From: Bacteroidota bacterium
GTDB lineage: Bacteria; Bacteroidota; Bacteroidia; Chitinophagales; Saprospiraceae
Reading direction: 5' to 3'
DNA: 64,000 nucleotides
Assembly (NCBI GenBank): GCA_003045895.1
Contig: PZPC01000008.1
Coordinates: 1 to 64,000, forward strand
The notes under the pieces are model-generated. The model made no database searches. It saw only the letters and a list, made by a program, of their open reading frames with translations, and had not been told where the DNA came from. This document shows positions 7,663 to 17,677 of this stretch, in pieces; the stretch's first letter is position 1, and every line of letters begins with the position of its first letter. The translations under genes and the position numbers were made by a program.

Positions 7663-9741
7663 ATGAAAAAACGTTACGCCCTCCTGCTCACCCCCCTTTT
7701 CCTTTTCCTGGTCCATCTACTGCCTGCCCAGCATTCCCTGGTCTGCTACAATCCGCTGGAATGGTGGGCGTGGGGATGGGATGTAGGTGATGAACTGGAA
7801 GGTCAAATAGAAATGGCAACCATTCGCGTCGAACCCGCTGGTCTTTACGCCAACGTAGAACTAGAACTGACCATAGCTGCCGCCGAAACGGCTTGGTACT
7901 GGACGGAATCTGACACCCTTGAAGTGGTGCTCCATTTTGACCTCCCCCAGGATGCCATTGTCTACGATTCCTACCTCTGGATCAACGACGAGCAGGTGCA
8001 AGCCGATATTTTCGAAAGAAACTTTGGGGTGATTTATTACGAGAGTTTTGTGGAGCGCCGCCAGGATCCCTCGCTCCTACTCAAGATGAATCAGGGCAAA
8101 TACCAATTGCGCATCTTCCCGCTGCCCGCTTTTAGCAGCCGGAAGATCCGCATCGATTACCGAACGCCCATTTTATGGAAAGACGGGGTGGCTACTGCTA
8201 CCCTACCCACCCAATTGCTGCAAACTTCTGCCAGTTCCAATTTTCCGGTACAGCTGGAGTTGCGGGACAATGCCAACTACACGATTGACGGCTTTTCCAA
8301 CCCTGGTGTCGTATTTTCCGGTACGGGCAATACCCAGACGGCCACGGTTAACGCCGCTGAATTGCGCGGCGGCGAATTCATCAGTTGGGCCTTACCCACT
8401 AATAATGGGGTCTGGCTGGAGGTTGATCCCATTGCCAAAGCCTACCAGTTCCTGTTTGATACCCGCAGCCAAATACCCGCCTTTGAATCCGCCCGGGATA
8501 TTGCGGTGGTGCTCAACTTCAGCGATGCAACTGCCGAAACCGATGCGGCTACGCTTAAACAGACCCTGGCCCGCGCCCTGGCCCATTACCTGACCCCCTC
8601 CGATCGGGTGGCCTTGTTTACGGGCAGCAATCCTGTACCGAGTGGCAATGGCGAATTTTGGTTTACCACGGCCGCCAGCCTGAACGCCCAAATTGGCGCC
8701 AGCAATCCCTCCACCACGGGTAACCTGAGTGATAAGCTCCGGGCCGCCAACGTCTTTCTGAATACCAACTCGACTCAGCGAAAAATGCTGTTGGTTGTCA
8801 CCTCGGAAGACCTCACCAACGCGGAATGGACCACCTGGCAACAGTGGTTCCCCACCTCTGGCAGTGCGGCACCTACCTACCTGTTAGACGTCATCAAACA
8901 GCAGCGTTCAAGTAGCTACTACTACGATCGTTCGCTCCTCCGGCTCAACAACATCTTGCAATTGCACGGTGGTTTCACCAGCCGTTTTGGCGCACTGGAA
9001 GATCGTCTTTTTCAGGCTTTGGAGCACCACAGCATTCAACCCGGTATTTTGCAGTTGGATGTTGCTCCAGAAAATGGCCTGACCTACCAACGCTTTGGTA
9101 ACCTGGCAACTTCTAATGGCAACGGGATTCGCCCACTTTACCGGGAATTTGGCAAATACGTAGGCTCGGGAGATTGGACGGCGGACCTGGCAACCTTCCA
9201 AAACAATGAATTCCTCCAGGCCAACTTCGTTGCGAATATCCAAACCAACGCGGATGGCAACATACCAGCGGCGTGGTTAGGCAATAAATTGAAAAACGAC
9301 GAACAATTACCAGGCAGCAAAGTTGCCCACATCAACGAGAGCATTGCCGCGCGTATACTGTCGCTCTATACCGTCTTTTTGGCGCTGGATCCGGCCATAA
9401 CAGGCGACGAAGAATGCACGGGCTGCGAAGTACAACCCAATGATGTCCTTATCGGCACCTCTGAAGTCAACCCGACCACCTGGGCAGCGCGGGCTACGCC
9501 CAATCCTTTCACCGACGCCATCCGCCTGTCTTGGGCTCAGGCACCGGCTACCAACCAGCTGGAGGTTAGCATCTACAATGCGCAGGGCCAGTTGCTGGTG
9601 CAACAAACCGTTGCGAGCGGCTTTGCCGACGGCACGCCGTTCTTTGAGTATACTGCCGCACAGGGCTGGCCCAGTGGCGCTTACTTTGTAAAAATAAGCA
9701 TGTCCAGTGGTACCCAATTGCTAAAATTGATTAAACGGTAA
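7663..9741 (+). CDS. VIT/vWA-like secreted protein with T9SS type A sorting domain
   Basis: 692 residues with a clear signal peptide (MKKRYALLL to LLPAQ). Residues about 40-170 resemble a vault/inter-alpha-trypsin (VIT) domain: an amphiphilic beta domain with DLPQDAIVYDSYLWI and the FERNFGVIYYESFVERRQDP segment, similar to the VIT signature. The middle part (about 265-430) resembles a degenerate von Willebrand A domain (DIAVVLNFSDAT, LARALAHYLTPSDRVALFTG). The C-terminus (about 610-692) is a T9SS type A sorting domain (ATPNPFTDAIRLSW). The expected location is the cell surface or medium. VIT-vWA proteins are usually structural or adhesive; no enzyme motif is visible. A possible promoter with TTGG and TATCTTG elements lies inside the preceding pseudogene tail (about 7528-7560). 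Confidence 0.75.
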   Translation: MKKRYALLLTPLFLFLVHLLPAQHSLVCYNPLEWWAWGWDVGDELEGQIEMATIRVEPAGLYANVELELTIAAAETAWYWTESDTLEVVLHFDLPQDAIVYDSYLWINDEQVQADIFERNFGVIYYESFVERRQDPSLLLKMNQGKYQLRIFPLPAFSSRKIRIDYRTPILWKDGVATATLPTQLLQTSASSNFPVQLELRDNANYTIDGFSNPGVVFSGTGNTQTATVNAAELRGGEFISWALPTNNGVWLEVDPIAKAYQFLFDTRSQIPAFESARDIAVVLNFSDATAETDAATLKQTLARALAHYLTPSDRVALFTGSNPVPSGNGEFWFTTAASLNAQIGASNPSTTGNLSDKLRAANVFLNTNSTQRKMLLVVTSEDLTNAEWTTWQQWFPTSGSAAPTYLLDVIKQQRSSSYYYDRSLLRLNNILQLHGGFTSRFGALEDRLFQALEHHSIQPGILQLDVAPENGLTYQRFGNLATSNGNGIRPLYREFGKYVGSGDWTADLATFQNNEFLQANFVANIQTNADGNIPAAWLGNKLKNDEQLPGSKVAHINESIAARILSLYTVFLALDPAITGDEECTGCEVQPNDVLIGTSEVNPTTWAARATPNPFTDAIRLSWAQAPATNQLEVSIYNAQGQLLVQQTVASGFADGTPFFEYTAAQGWPSGAYFVKISMSSGTQLLKLIKR

Positions 9742-9750
9742 GCTGATAGC

Positions 9751-9826
9751 CAGGAGGCAGGAGGCCCGTGGCAACCATCCGCCTGACTTTGTGCTGAATC
9801 CGGCCCAGCCGGGCTGCTGCCTCCTG
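9751..9826. repeat. Intergenic inverted repeat with inner hairpin
   Basis: CAGGAGGCAG (9751-9760) and CTGCCTCCTG (9817-9826) are perfect 10-bp inverted repeats. A second small hairpin CCGGC-CCA-GCCGG sits at 9800-9812. It lies between the VIT protein stop and the miaB promoter and may act as a terminator or be a small palindromic repeat. There is no U tract. Confidence 0.4.
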
Positions 9827-9890
9827 AACTATTTTGCAGGTTTTGCCGGAATCTTCCGCGACAAGGTGACAATTTGTCAGTCGGAAAACG

Positions 9891-9898
9891 TATCTTTG
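9891..9898 (+). promoter_or_regulatory. Putative -7 promoter element of miaB
   Basis: TATCTTTG is an exact TAnnTTTG match, 20 bases before the miaB ATG. A TTTG at 9873-9876 lies only 14 bases upstream, shorter than the usual spacing. Confidence 0.45.
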
Positions 9899-9918
9899 CG
9901 CTTCCAAAATAAGGAAAT

Positions 9919-11352
9919 ATGTACAACGACAACCCCACCCTGGAGGGCATCAGTAAGGAGATTAACGAGCAGCAGCAGGGTGAAGTCTATTTCAAAGCGG
10001 GCAATAGTACGGGTAGTAAGCATTTCTACATTGAAAGCTACGGCTGCCAAATGAATTTTAGCGACAGCGAAATTGTCGGTTCTATTTTGGGGGAAGCGGG
10101 ATTTCAGCCTACCCGCAACATGGAAATCGCGGATCTCATTCTGATCAACACCTGTTCCATTCGCGAAAAAGCAGAAGATACCGTCCGCCGTCGTTTGCGC
10201 ATCTTTGACCAGGTCAAGCGCCAACGTCCGGGAACCCTGGTAGGTGTGCTGGGTTGTATGGCTGAACGCCTGAAAAGCAAATTTCTGGAAGAAGAACAAC
10301 TGGTCGACCTCGTTGTTGGGCCCGATGCTTACCGCGATCTGCCCAAGTTGGTAGGCAGCGCCGAAGAAGGTCAAAAAGGGGTAAATGTTTTTCTGAGCCG
10401 GGAAGAAACCTACGCCGACATCAGCCCGTTGCGCCTGGACAGCAACGGGGTAGCTGCTTTCATCTCCATCATGCGGGGCTGTGACAACATGTGTTCTTTC
10501 TGCGTGGTTCCCTTTACCCGCGGCCGTGAACGCAGCCGCAATACCTTTAGCATCATTGCCGAAGCGACCGATCTGTTTGAACGCGGCTACCGGGAAGTGA
10601 CCTTGCTGGGGCAAAATGTAGACAGCTACAAATGGGAAAACCCCGAGACCCAAAAGGTGGTGAACTTTGCCCAACTCCTGGAAATGGTGGCCAACGTTCA
10701 TCCCGATCTGCGTATCCGTTTTAGCACCAGCCACCCCAAAGACATTACCGACGAGGTACTGTACACCATGGCCCGGTACGAAAACATTTGCAAGTATATC
10801 CACCTCCCCGTACAGTCGGGCAACTCCCGCATCCTGGAGCTCATGAACCGTACCTATTCCCGGGAATGGTACATGGAGCGGGTGCAACGCATCTACGAAA
10901 TTATGCCGGACTGTGCTATCAGTTCGGATATCATTGCCGGTTTTTGTTCCGAAACGGAGGCTGAACACCAGGAAACTTTAAGCATGATGGCTTACGCCAA
11001 CTACAGCATGTCTTATATGTTCTTTTACTCCGAGCGACCAGGAACCGTTGCTGCGCGCAAATACCCCGATGATATTCCGCTGGCGGTGAAAAAGAAGCGC
11101 CTACAGGAAATCATTGACCTGCAAGGCCAGATTAGCCACGAAGTCAACCAGGGCGATCTGGGCAAAACTTTTAAAGTCCTCATTGAAGGATCATCCAAAC
11201 GGTCTGACGCCGACTGGAAAGGTCGCAATTCCCAAAACAAGATGGTGGTATTCCCCAAAAAAGGCAATCACCAGGCCGGCGATTATGTGTACGTAAAAAT
11301 ACACGAAGCCACCAGCGCAACCCTCCTTGGTGAAATGATTAGCGCGCACTAA
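9919..11352 (+). CDS. miaB: tRNA-2-methylthio-N6-dimethylallyladenosine synthase MiaB
   Basis: 477 residues. MiaB is a radical SAM methylthiotransferase that adds a methylthio group to i6A37 of tRNAs reading UNN codons. The N-terminal UPF0004 domain carries the three auxiliary cluster cysteines Cys43 ([11 protein letters not shown]), Cys79 (NTCSIREKA) and Cys113 (LGCMAERL). The radical SAM motif Cys188-x3-Cys192-x2-Cys195 ([10 protein letters not shown]) follows, and a TRAM domain ends the protein. The [10 protein letters not shown] segment is typical of MiaB rather than RimO or MtaB. It is followed after 10 bases by a sigma-54-type regulator gene, an arrangement I recall as common in Bacteroidota, so the two are probably cotranscribed. 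Confidence 0.96.
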   Translation: MYNDNPTLEGISKEINEQQQGEVYFKAGNSTGSKHFYIESYGCQMNFSDSEIVGSILGEAGFQPTRNMEIADLILINTCSIREKAEDTVRRRLRIFDQVKRQRPGTLVGVLGCMAERLKSKFLEEEQLVDLVVGPDAYRDLPKLVGSAEEGQKGVNVFLSREETYADISPLRLDSNGVAAFISIMRGCDNMCSFCVVPFTRGRERSRNTFSIIAEATDLFERGYREVTLLGQNVDSYKWENPETQKVVNFAQLLEMVANVHPDLRIRFSTSHPKDITDEVLYTMARYENICKYIHLPVQSGNSRILELMNRTYSREWYMERVQRIYEIMPDCAISSDIIAGFCSETEAEHQETLSMMAYANYSMSYMFFYSERPGTVAARKYPDDIPLAVKKKRLQEIIDLQGQISHEVNQGDLGKTFKVLIEGSSKRSDADWKGRNSQNKMVVFPKKGNHQAGDYVYVKIHEATSATLLGEMISAH

Positions 11353-11362
11353 AGACAAGCGA

Positions 11363-12661
11363 ATGGCCTCCAAATTACAGACGATAAAACAACGCTACGG
11401 TATTATTGGGCGTAGCGAAGCGCTGGATCGTGCCCTGGATACCGCGATTAGAGTGGCCAGCACCGATTTGAGTGTCCTCATCACGGGCGAAAGCGGAGTC
11501 GGCAAGGAGGTTTTTTCCCGGGTTATCCACGACAACAGCCCCCGCAAACACGAAGGGTTTATTGCCATTAACTGCGGCGCCATCCCCGAGGGTACCATCA
11601 ATTCTGAATTATTTGGCCACGAAAAAGGCTCCTTTACCAGTGCTGCAGGCGAGCGCAAAGGCTACTTTGAAACTTACGATGGTGGCACCATCTTCCTGGA
11701 CGAGATTGGCGAGATGCCCCTCAACACGCAAACTATTTTATTGCGGGTATTGGAATCCGGCGAATTTGTCAGGATAGGTAGCAACAAAACCCTGCGCACC
11801 GATGTCCGCATTATTGCTGCTACCAATGTAGCCTTATTGGATAATGTGCGGACGGGTAAGTTCCGCGAAGATCTTTACTACCGGCTCAATACCGTTCCCA
11901 TTGACCTCCCCCCGCTCCGCGAGCGCCGGGAAGATATTTACTTGCTGTTTCGTAAATTCTCCCTGGATTTTGCGGAAAAATACCGCCTGGAGCCTATCCA
12001 CCTGGATGACGAGGCCCAGCGGATCTTGGAAAACTACAACTGGCCCGGTAATATCCGGGAACTCAAAAACGTCGCCGAACAACTGAGTATCTTGTCAGAA
12101 ACCCGGTTGCTTCACGCCAACGACTTGCGGCAGTTTATGCCTCAACTGAACCAACGCCACCTGCCCAGCTTGACCGACCAACTGAAGGGCGGTGAAAACC
12201 TGCAGGAACGCGAAATCCTCTACAAGGTGCTTTTCGACATGAAAAAGGATCTCAACGATCTCAAGTCACTGGTTTTTGAACTCATCAGCACCAATGACCT
12301 GAAAATGCCGAATACCCAGCAGGTAAAGAGTTTGCTGCTGCCCGAAGGAGGAAGTAGCTCCAAGGCGGTGCAACGTGTAGAGCATGCTCCTCCCAAGGAA
12401 TTCGTCGAAAAAGACCGGCGGTTTGACGATGTAGATTACCAGGAAAACGAGTCTTTCGAACCCATTATTTTGAGCGACGACCAACGGCACAAGTACGATA
12501 TCAGCGAAGTCGTAGAAGAAAACCTCAGCCTGGAAGACAACGAAAGGGAACTGATCAATAAAGCCCTGAAAAAACACCAGGGCCACCGGCGCGAGGCCGC
12601 CCTGGACCTGGGAATTTCGGAACGGACCCTTTACCGTAAGATCGAAAAATACGGGCTTTAA
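11363..12661 (+). CDS. Sigma-54-type AAA+ transcriptional activator with variant GAFTGA loop
   Basis: 432 residues, with no receiver or other sensor domain in front of the AAA+ domain. Walker A is GESGVGKE (42-49), Walker B is FLDE (111-114), and arginine-finger candidates lie in FREDLYYRLN. The sigma-54 contact loop, normally GAFTGA, reads GSFTSA (89-94), with the fifth-position Gly replaced by Ser. The C-terminus is a Fis-type helix-turn-helix (RREAALDLGISERTLYRKI). A linker of about 130 residues, acidic in its second half (about 270-395), separates the two, which is unusual. It starts 10 bases after miaB and is probably in the same operon. With no sensor domain, activity may be set by expression or by a partner. 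Whether it still works with sigma-54 is open because of the loop change. Confidence 0.9.
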   Translation: MASKLQTIKQRYGIIGRSEALDRALDTAIRVASTDLSVLITGESGVGKEVFSRVIHDNSPRKHEGFIAINCGAIPEGTINSELFGHEKGSFTSAAGERKGYFETYDGGTIFLDEIGEMPLNTQTILLRVLESGEFVRIGSNKTLRTDVRIIAATNVALLDNVRTGKFREDLYYRLNTVPIDLPPLRERREDIYLLFRKFSLDFAEKYRLEPIHLDDEAQRILENYNWPGNIRELKNVAEQLSILSETRLLHANDLRQFMPQLNQRHLPSLTDQLKGGENLQEREILYKVLFDMKKDLNDLKSLVFELISTNDLKMPNTQQVKSLLLPEGGSSSKAVQRVEHAPPKEFVEKDRRFDDVDYQENESFEPIILSDDQRHKYDISEVVEENLSLEDNERELINKALKKHQGHRREAALDLGISERTLYRKIEKYGL

Positions 12662-12698
12662 TAGCCGCTAAAAAAAAAACGGATTAATCCACTCTATC

Positions 12699-14039
12699 AT
12701 GTCTGTACCAATCCTTATCAAACATGCCCGTATCGTCAACCGGGGAACCATCCAGGAAGGCGATATACTGGTAAAAAGGGGCCGCATCGAAAAAGTGGCC
12801 GCATCCATCAGCGCGCCTGCCAACGCACGTATCATTGAGGCCAACGGCCAGGTGGCCATGCCAGGCATTATCGACGACCAGGTTCATTTCCGGGAACCCG
12901 GCCTGACCCATAAGGGTGAAATTTACACCGAAGCCAAAGCCGCGGTTGCTGGTGGGATCACCAGTTTTATGGAGATGCCCAACGTGAAGCCCCCAACCCT
13001 CACGCAGGAATTGCTGGCCGCAAAATACCAACGGGCTGCCGACTGCTCACTGGCGAACTATTCTTTCTACATGGGAGCGGCCAACGACAATGCGGAGGAA
13101 GTACTTAAAACCGATCCGACAACGGTTTGCGGGGTAAAAATTTTCATGGGCTCCAGCACGGGAAATATGCTGGTGGACAATGAAAAAACCCTCGAGCAAC
13201 TGTTTTCCCGGGTTCCCATGCTGATTGCCACCCACTGTGAAGACGAAGCAACTATTCGCGCCAATACCGAGCGGGCACAGGCCATTTACGGCGAAAACAT
13301 TCCCATTGCGATGCATCCGGTTATCCGCTCGGTAGAAGGGTGTTACCGCTCGTCGAATATGGCCGTTGCACTGGCGCGTAAACACGATACCCGGCTACAC
13401 ATCCTACATATTTCTACCGCTGATGAGTTGGCACTTTTCCGCAATGACATCCCTTTGGAACAAAAACGCATTACGGCAGAAGTATGTGTGCACCACTTGT
13501 TCTTTAATAGTGACGATTACGAAAAGAAAGGTGCGCTGATCAAGTGGAACCCCGCAGTAAAAAGCAAGGAACACCAGGCGGCCCTGCTGCCTGCCTTGCT
13601 CGACAATCGGTTGGATGTAATCGCTACTGACCACGCTCCCCATTTGCTGAGCGAAAAAGCAGGAACCTATTTTAATTGCCCCTCTGGTGGTCCGCTCGTA
13701 CAACACGCGCTAAACGTCATGCTGGATTTCTACCACCGCGGGCTAATTAGTCTCGAAAAAGTGGTCGAAAAAATGTGCCACGCGCCAGCCATTTGTTTCC
13801 AGGTCGCCGAACGAGGCTACCTCGACGAAGGCTACTGGGCCGACATTGTACTGGTGGATGAAAATGAAAAATGGACGGTCAACTCAGACAACATCCTCTA
13901 CAAATGTGGCTGGTCGCCGTTTCAGGATTATACCTTTCGGGGAAAGGTAAAGTCAACTTTTGTTAGTGGCCACCTGGCTTACCATCACAACCAGTTTGAT
14001 GAGTCTAAACAGGGAGAAAGACTGCGCTTCGCCCGCTAA
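12699..14039 (+). CDS. pyrC: Dihydroorotase (class I-like)
   Basis: 446 residues. The enzyme interconverts carbamoyl-aspartate and dihydroorotate in pyrimidine synthesis. Amidohydrolase signatures are clear: IIDDQVHFREPGLTHKGE (about 57-74), the metal-bridging Lys in GVKIFMGSSTGNMLV, a zinc His in LIATHCED, LHILHIST, and IATDHAPH near the end of the barrel. The first metal motif is Q-x-H instead of the canonical H-x-H. I recall this substitution in other Bacteroidota dihydroorotases, so it is probably a lineage trait rather than loss of function. The gene starts 37 bases after the regulator and may be part of the same transcript. No other pyr gene is in the window. Confidence 0.92.
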   Translation: MSVPILIKHARIVNRGTIQEGDILVKRGRIEKVAASISAPANARIIEANGQVAMPGIIDDQVHFREPGLTHKGEIYTEAKAAVAGGITSFMEMPNVKPPTLTQELLAAKYQRAADCSLANYSFYMGAANDNAEEVLKTDPTTVCGVKIFMGSSTGNMLVDNEKTLEQLFSRVPMLIATHCEDEATIRANTERAQAIYGENIPIAMHPVIRSVEGCYRSSNMAVALARKHDTRLHILHISTADELALFRNDIPLEQKRITAEVCVHHLFFNSDDYEKKGALIKWNPAVKSKEHQAALLPALLDNRLDVIATDHAPHLLSEKAGTYFNCPSGGPLVQHALNVMLDFYHRGLISLEKVVEKMCHAPAICFQVAERGYLDEGYWADIVLVDENEKWTVNSDNILYKCGWSPFQDYTFRGKVKSTFVSGHLAYHHNQFDESKQGERLRFAR

Positions 14040-14121
14040 ATGGCAACCGGCTTATTCGGTAGGCAGGCACCTGAAAATGGCGCTGGCCTGGCTAATCAGG
14101 GCCAAATAACCACCCTTCCGT

Positions 14122-14139
14122 AAACCGGAGCGGTTTTTT
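14122..14139 (+). terminator. Short hairpin terminator after pyrC
   Basis: AAACCG-GAG-CGGTTT followed by TTT, 82 bases after the pyrC stop and before the WG-repeat gene. The stem is short (6 bp), so this is a weak call. Confidence 0.4.
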
Positions 14140-14223
14140 GCCCTGACCTGTGAGAAAAAGAATAATTTAGAGCGGCAATTTTCGTTATTGCGAAGGAAGG
14201 AATTTGGGTAAGCTCTAATCTTT

Positions 14224-17200
14224 ATGCGGCTGAAATCATACATTATATTCTTATTGGTACTGGTATCGATTACTCCTGGGGTTACCCAGCAGTTTTTTCC
14301 GGTAAAACTGAACCAAAAGTGGGGACTCATCAATACCGAAGGCGAGTTGGTGCAAGCAGCCGTATACGATGCCATTGGTGAATTTAAGCATTACGGTTTT
14401 GCGGTTATGCAACGCAACGGCCTGGTGGGGTTGCTCGGCCCCAACGGCAAAGAAACCTTGCCAGCCCGCTATGACGACATCAAAGTGCTGGACACCAGCC
14501 TGGTGGCCGTTATGCAAGACAACGAATGGCGGGTAATCAACCACCGGGGGCAAACGGTACTGGCTAAAGGCTACCAGCGGGTACAGATTCTCCAACCGGG
14601 CTACCTAACCTACCAAATTGCTGGTAAATGGGGCCTTGTCAAGGCCAACGGAACAATTATTGCACCACCTGCCTTTGATAAAATTGAGGTCCGCGGAAAG
14701 GATTTTTTCCAAACCAGCCTGGACGACAAGTTAGGGCTAATCGACAACCAGGGGCATACCATCCTTAAAACCTGTGCCTCAGAAATAAAGATTACGGACC
14801 AGGGCCTCATCTTCTTCCGCCAGGGACGGCACTGGGGCGCAGTGGACCAACACGGCGTGGAAAAACTAGCCCTTCAATATGAGTCCTTTCAGGCTCTCAG
14901 TCCCTACTATTTCAAACTGTTTGCCGACGGCAAAGTCATCCTCTATTCCTGGTCCTGCGACGCCCTCATCCGACAAACAGCCTACACCGATTTTTACGTC
15001 TTTTCCCCGTATTACCTGGTCGCGAAAAAAAGTCAAAAGTTAGGGTTATTGGATCGCTGCGGCCAACAAGTACTACCCGCTGTATACCAGGAAATCCAAT
15101 CTTATGGCGATAGCCTATTTCGGGTAAAGATGAATGAAAACTGGGGCGTGGTCAACCTCAACAATGTTCCTGTAATCCCCCTGGCATTCCAGTATATTTC
15201 GCCGATGCAGGGTTCGGTTTGTGTGGTAAAACAAGGTAATTCCTACGGCGTACTCAATACCATGGGAACGCTCGTGGTACCCGCGGCCTACCAACGTATC
15301 GAACTGGATCAGAACCAAGCCAGAGCCTACCGTGCCAGTGACCAGGAAAAAGAAGAACTTACCCTTTTTTCCTTTGACAACAACGGGCAACTGCTGCAAA
15401 ACAGCCAGTTTAGTCAGCATTTTCAAATCAAAGTTGCGGGCAGCAAACCGGTGGTGCAGGAAACTGAAGTAGCCAAGTCCAACTACCAACTGGACAAATT
15501 CGAATGGTTTTTTGATCCAACCAATGATCGCTGGGGCCTGCGGGATATTTTTACCGGCCAAATCAAAATTGACCCCACTTTTGATTTCATTCAGGTGGAT
15601 AAAGCGCTCGGCTATACCATTGTTGGTATCTGGAAATCCAACGATTACGAATTTGAACGAACCAGTTTCCGTTTTGATGTGATTTACGGGCTGGTCTTAA
15701 ACGATCTGGGAATCTTGGTTACGGAAGTAAATTTCCTGGATATCAGGTTAGCAGATTTTACCGCAGGTTACCCAACAGCACGCGTCATATTTCCCGATGG
15801 TCATCATGGTTTAATGGATCGGATTGGCCGCATTGTACGCAAAGACATTACTTTCATCGGTAATTTTGAGGATGGTCTGGCCCGGGTAAGTTTTGCGGGA
15901 AAATTGTCGGGGAAACGCGATTCCAAGTATCACCTGGGCCCGCTGAATAAATACCTCAGCGGCTTTCTTTCACCCAACTACATGCTGGATTACACGCAGT
16001 ATGACCAGCTCTTCCAACAAAATGCCAATCTGGTTTGTGAAGATTGCGAATGGGGTTACCTGGACACCCTGGGGCAGGTCGTGGTCAAGCCAGCCTATAC
16101 CTTCGCCTGGGACATCCTGAATGGCGCCGGACTGGTCAACTGTGCTGGAAAATGGGGAATGATCAACCGCTCAGGGCGCGAGCTAATCCCTTGCCAGTAT
16201 GACAAAATCGAATTCCTGGAAAATACCGGCAACCGCATGGTGAGAGTCTACCTGGAACAACCCAAATACGGATTGATTGACACCCTCGGACAACTGACCG
16301 TAAGTGCCATTTACGAAGAAATAGGTTCCTTTGCCGACGGCCGCCTGGCCGTTAAACGGCAGGGCTTATGGGGTTTTGTTGATCGCTATGGATTGGAAGT
16401 TATTCCCTGCCGCTTCAAAGAAGTGTTGAATTTTAGTGAGGGGAAAGCTGCTGCCCGGCTAGGCAACAAGTGGGGATTCATTGACATCAATGGCGACACC
16501 GCCGTACCGTTTGTCTACCTACACGCCGGAAACTTTCAGCAAGGGGTCGCCTGGGTAGAGACGCCACAGGGAGTAGGCTACATCGACATCCAGGAAAAAT
16601 TCATCATTCCGGCCACCTTTGACCGGGCCTACGATTTCTCTGGTGGTACTGCGCGCGTAGTTGTCAACCAGGAATACGGGCTCATTGACCAAACTGGACG
16701 CTATCTCTTAAAAACCCGTTTCGCAGATATTTCCGCTTTCAATGAACACGGTTTGGCCATTGTCAAGTATGGCAAAGACCAGGGCCGTTACGGCATCATC
16801 AACCAGGTAGGTGAAATCATTACGACAGCTGAATACAAAAGTATCAACCCCTACAACGAAGGCCTGGCACAGGTAAAAACCAAGCAAGGATTCGGTTTTA
16901 TTGATACCATGGGCAGGCTGGTGATTGATGCGATCTACACCAAAGTAGGCGATTTCCACGAAGGCCGGGCTACCGTGCAGCAAAACAACAAATGTGGCTT
17001 TATCGATCAATACGGAAAACTGATCGTCCCCTGTATGTATTCCCGCTGCCAGGATTTCAATGGGGGGCGGGCTGTCGTTTACCAGGGTATCAAGAACGCT
17101 GGTATTGTTGACCTGGCCGGCAAACTGATCGTCGAACCGAGCCTGGATCGCCTACTGGAATTCCAGGAGGGCCGGGGCCTGATGCGCGATGAACAATACC

Positions 17201-17556
17201 GCTTTTATTACATCACCGAACAGACGAGTCTTTACGATGGCTACTATGATCGGGCTACCGCCTTCCGCCACGGCGTGGCCGTGGTGCAAATTGGCGGCAA
17301 ATGGGGTATTATCAACCAGAAAGGGATAGAAATTATTCCGCCCAAGTATGATCACATTGACAGCTTCGAGAACGGTTATGCGAAAGTCAAGATCGAAGGT
17401 TACAACGGGTTGAGCAACCTCAACGGCGACCTGATTGTACAGCCCAATTACGAATTTATTTCCTACGCAGGTGAAGGTTTATTTCGGGTCGAACAAGGTG
17501 ACAAGATCGGCTATTTCGACAGCGCTGGCACGTGGGTCTGGGAATTGAACAAGTAG
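14224..17556 (+). CDS. Giant WG-repeat protein, secreted
   Basis: 1110 residues with an N-terminal signal sequence (MRLKSYIIFLLVLVSITPG). Nearly the whole protein is about 25 WG (KWG-motif) repeats of roughly 25-50 residues with the pattern x-x-x-W/Y-G-h-h-D/N-x-x-G-x-h-h-h-x-P-x-Y-x-x-I. Examples are NQKWGLINTEGEL, AGKWGMINRSGRELIPC and GGKWGIINQKGIEIIPP. The array is interrupted at about residues 365-420 and 555-610 by less regular sequence with a DCEW unit. WG repeats are thought to form beta-propeller-like or solenoid folds; their function is not established. No T9SS sorting domain is visible, so the protein is more likely periplasmic or outer-membrane associated. No partner gene is evident. 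Confidence 0.9.
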   Translation: MRLKSYIIFLLVLVSITPGVTQQFFPVKLNQKWGLINTEGELVQAAVYDAIGEFKHYGFAVMQRNGLVGLLGPNGKETLPARYDDIKVLDTSLVAVMQDNEWRVINHRGQTVLAKGYQRVQILQPGYLTYQIAGKWGLVKANGTIIAPPAFDKIEVRGKDFFQTSLDDKLGLIDNQGHTILKTCASEIKITDQGLIFFRQGRHWGAVDQHGVEKLALQYESFQALSPYYFKLFADGKVILYSWSCDALIRQTAYTDFYVFSPYYLVAKKSQKLGLLDRCGQQVLPAVYQEIQSYGDSLFRVKMNENWGVVNLNNVPVIPLAFQYISPMQGSVCVVKQGNSYGVLNTMGTLVVPAAYQRIELDQNQARAYRASDQEKEELTLFSFDNNGQLLQNSQFSQHFQIKVAGSKPVVQETEVAKSNYQLDKFEWFFDPTNDRWGLRDIFTGQIKIDPTFDFIQVDKALGYTIVGIWKSNDYEFERTSFRFDVIYGLVLNDLGILVTEVNFLDIRLADFTAGYPTARVIFPDGHHGLMDRIGRIVRKDITFIGNFEDGLARVSFAGKLSGKRDSKYHLGPLNKYLSGFLSPNYMLDYTQYDQLFQQNANLVCEDCEWGYLDTLGQVVVKPAYTFAWDILNGAGLVNCAGKWGMINRSGRELIPCQYDKIEFLENTGNRMVRVYLEQPKYGLIDTLGQLTVSAIYEEIGSFADGRLAVKRQGLWGFVDRYGLEVIPCRFKEVLNFSEGKAAARLGNKWGFIDINGDTAVPFVYLHAGNFQQGVAWVETPQGVGYIDIQEKFIIPATFDRAYDFSGGTARVVVNQEYGLIDQTGRYLLKTRFADISAFNEHGLAIVKYGKDQGRYGIINQVGEIITTAEYKSINPYNEGLAQVKTKQGFGFIDTMGRLVIDAIYTKVGDFHEGRATVQQNNKCGFIDQYGKLIVPCMYSRCQDFNGGRAVVYQGIKNAGIVDLAGKLIVEPSLDRLLEFQEGRGLMRDEQYRFYYITEQTSLYDGYYDRATAFRHGVAVVQIGGKWGIINQKGIEIIPPKYDHIDSFENGYAKVKIEGYNGLSNLNGDLIVQPNYEFISYAGEGLFRVEQGDKIGYFDSAGTWVWELNK

Positions 17557-17677
17557 CAAAGGCTCTGCTCTGCTTTCTGGCTGATCATGAATCGTATTAA
17601 CGCATCTTTACGTTTTGACGCTCCCACCTCCGATTTCCCACTTCAAGTTCCTTTCCTCCTCCGCTCACGCCCGGGCG

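Noticed and set aside
9877-10968. A 363-codon minus-strand frame opposite miaB
   Set aside because: miaB has all radical SAM and cluster cysteines; the antisense frame has no family features.
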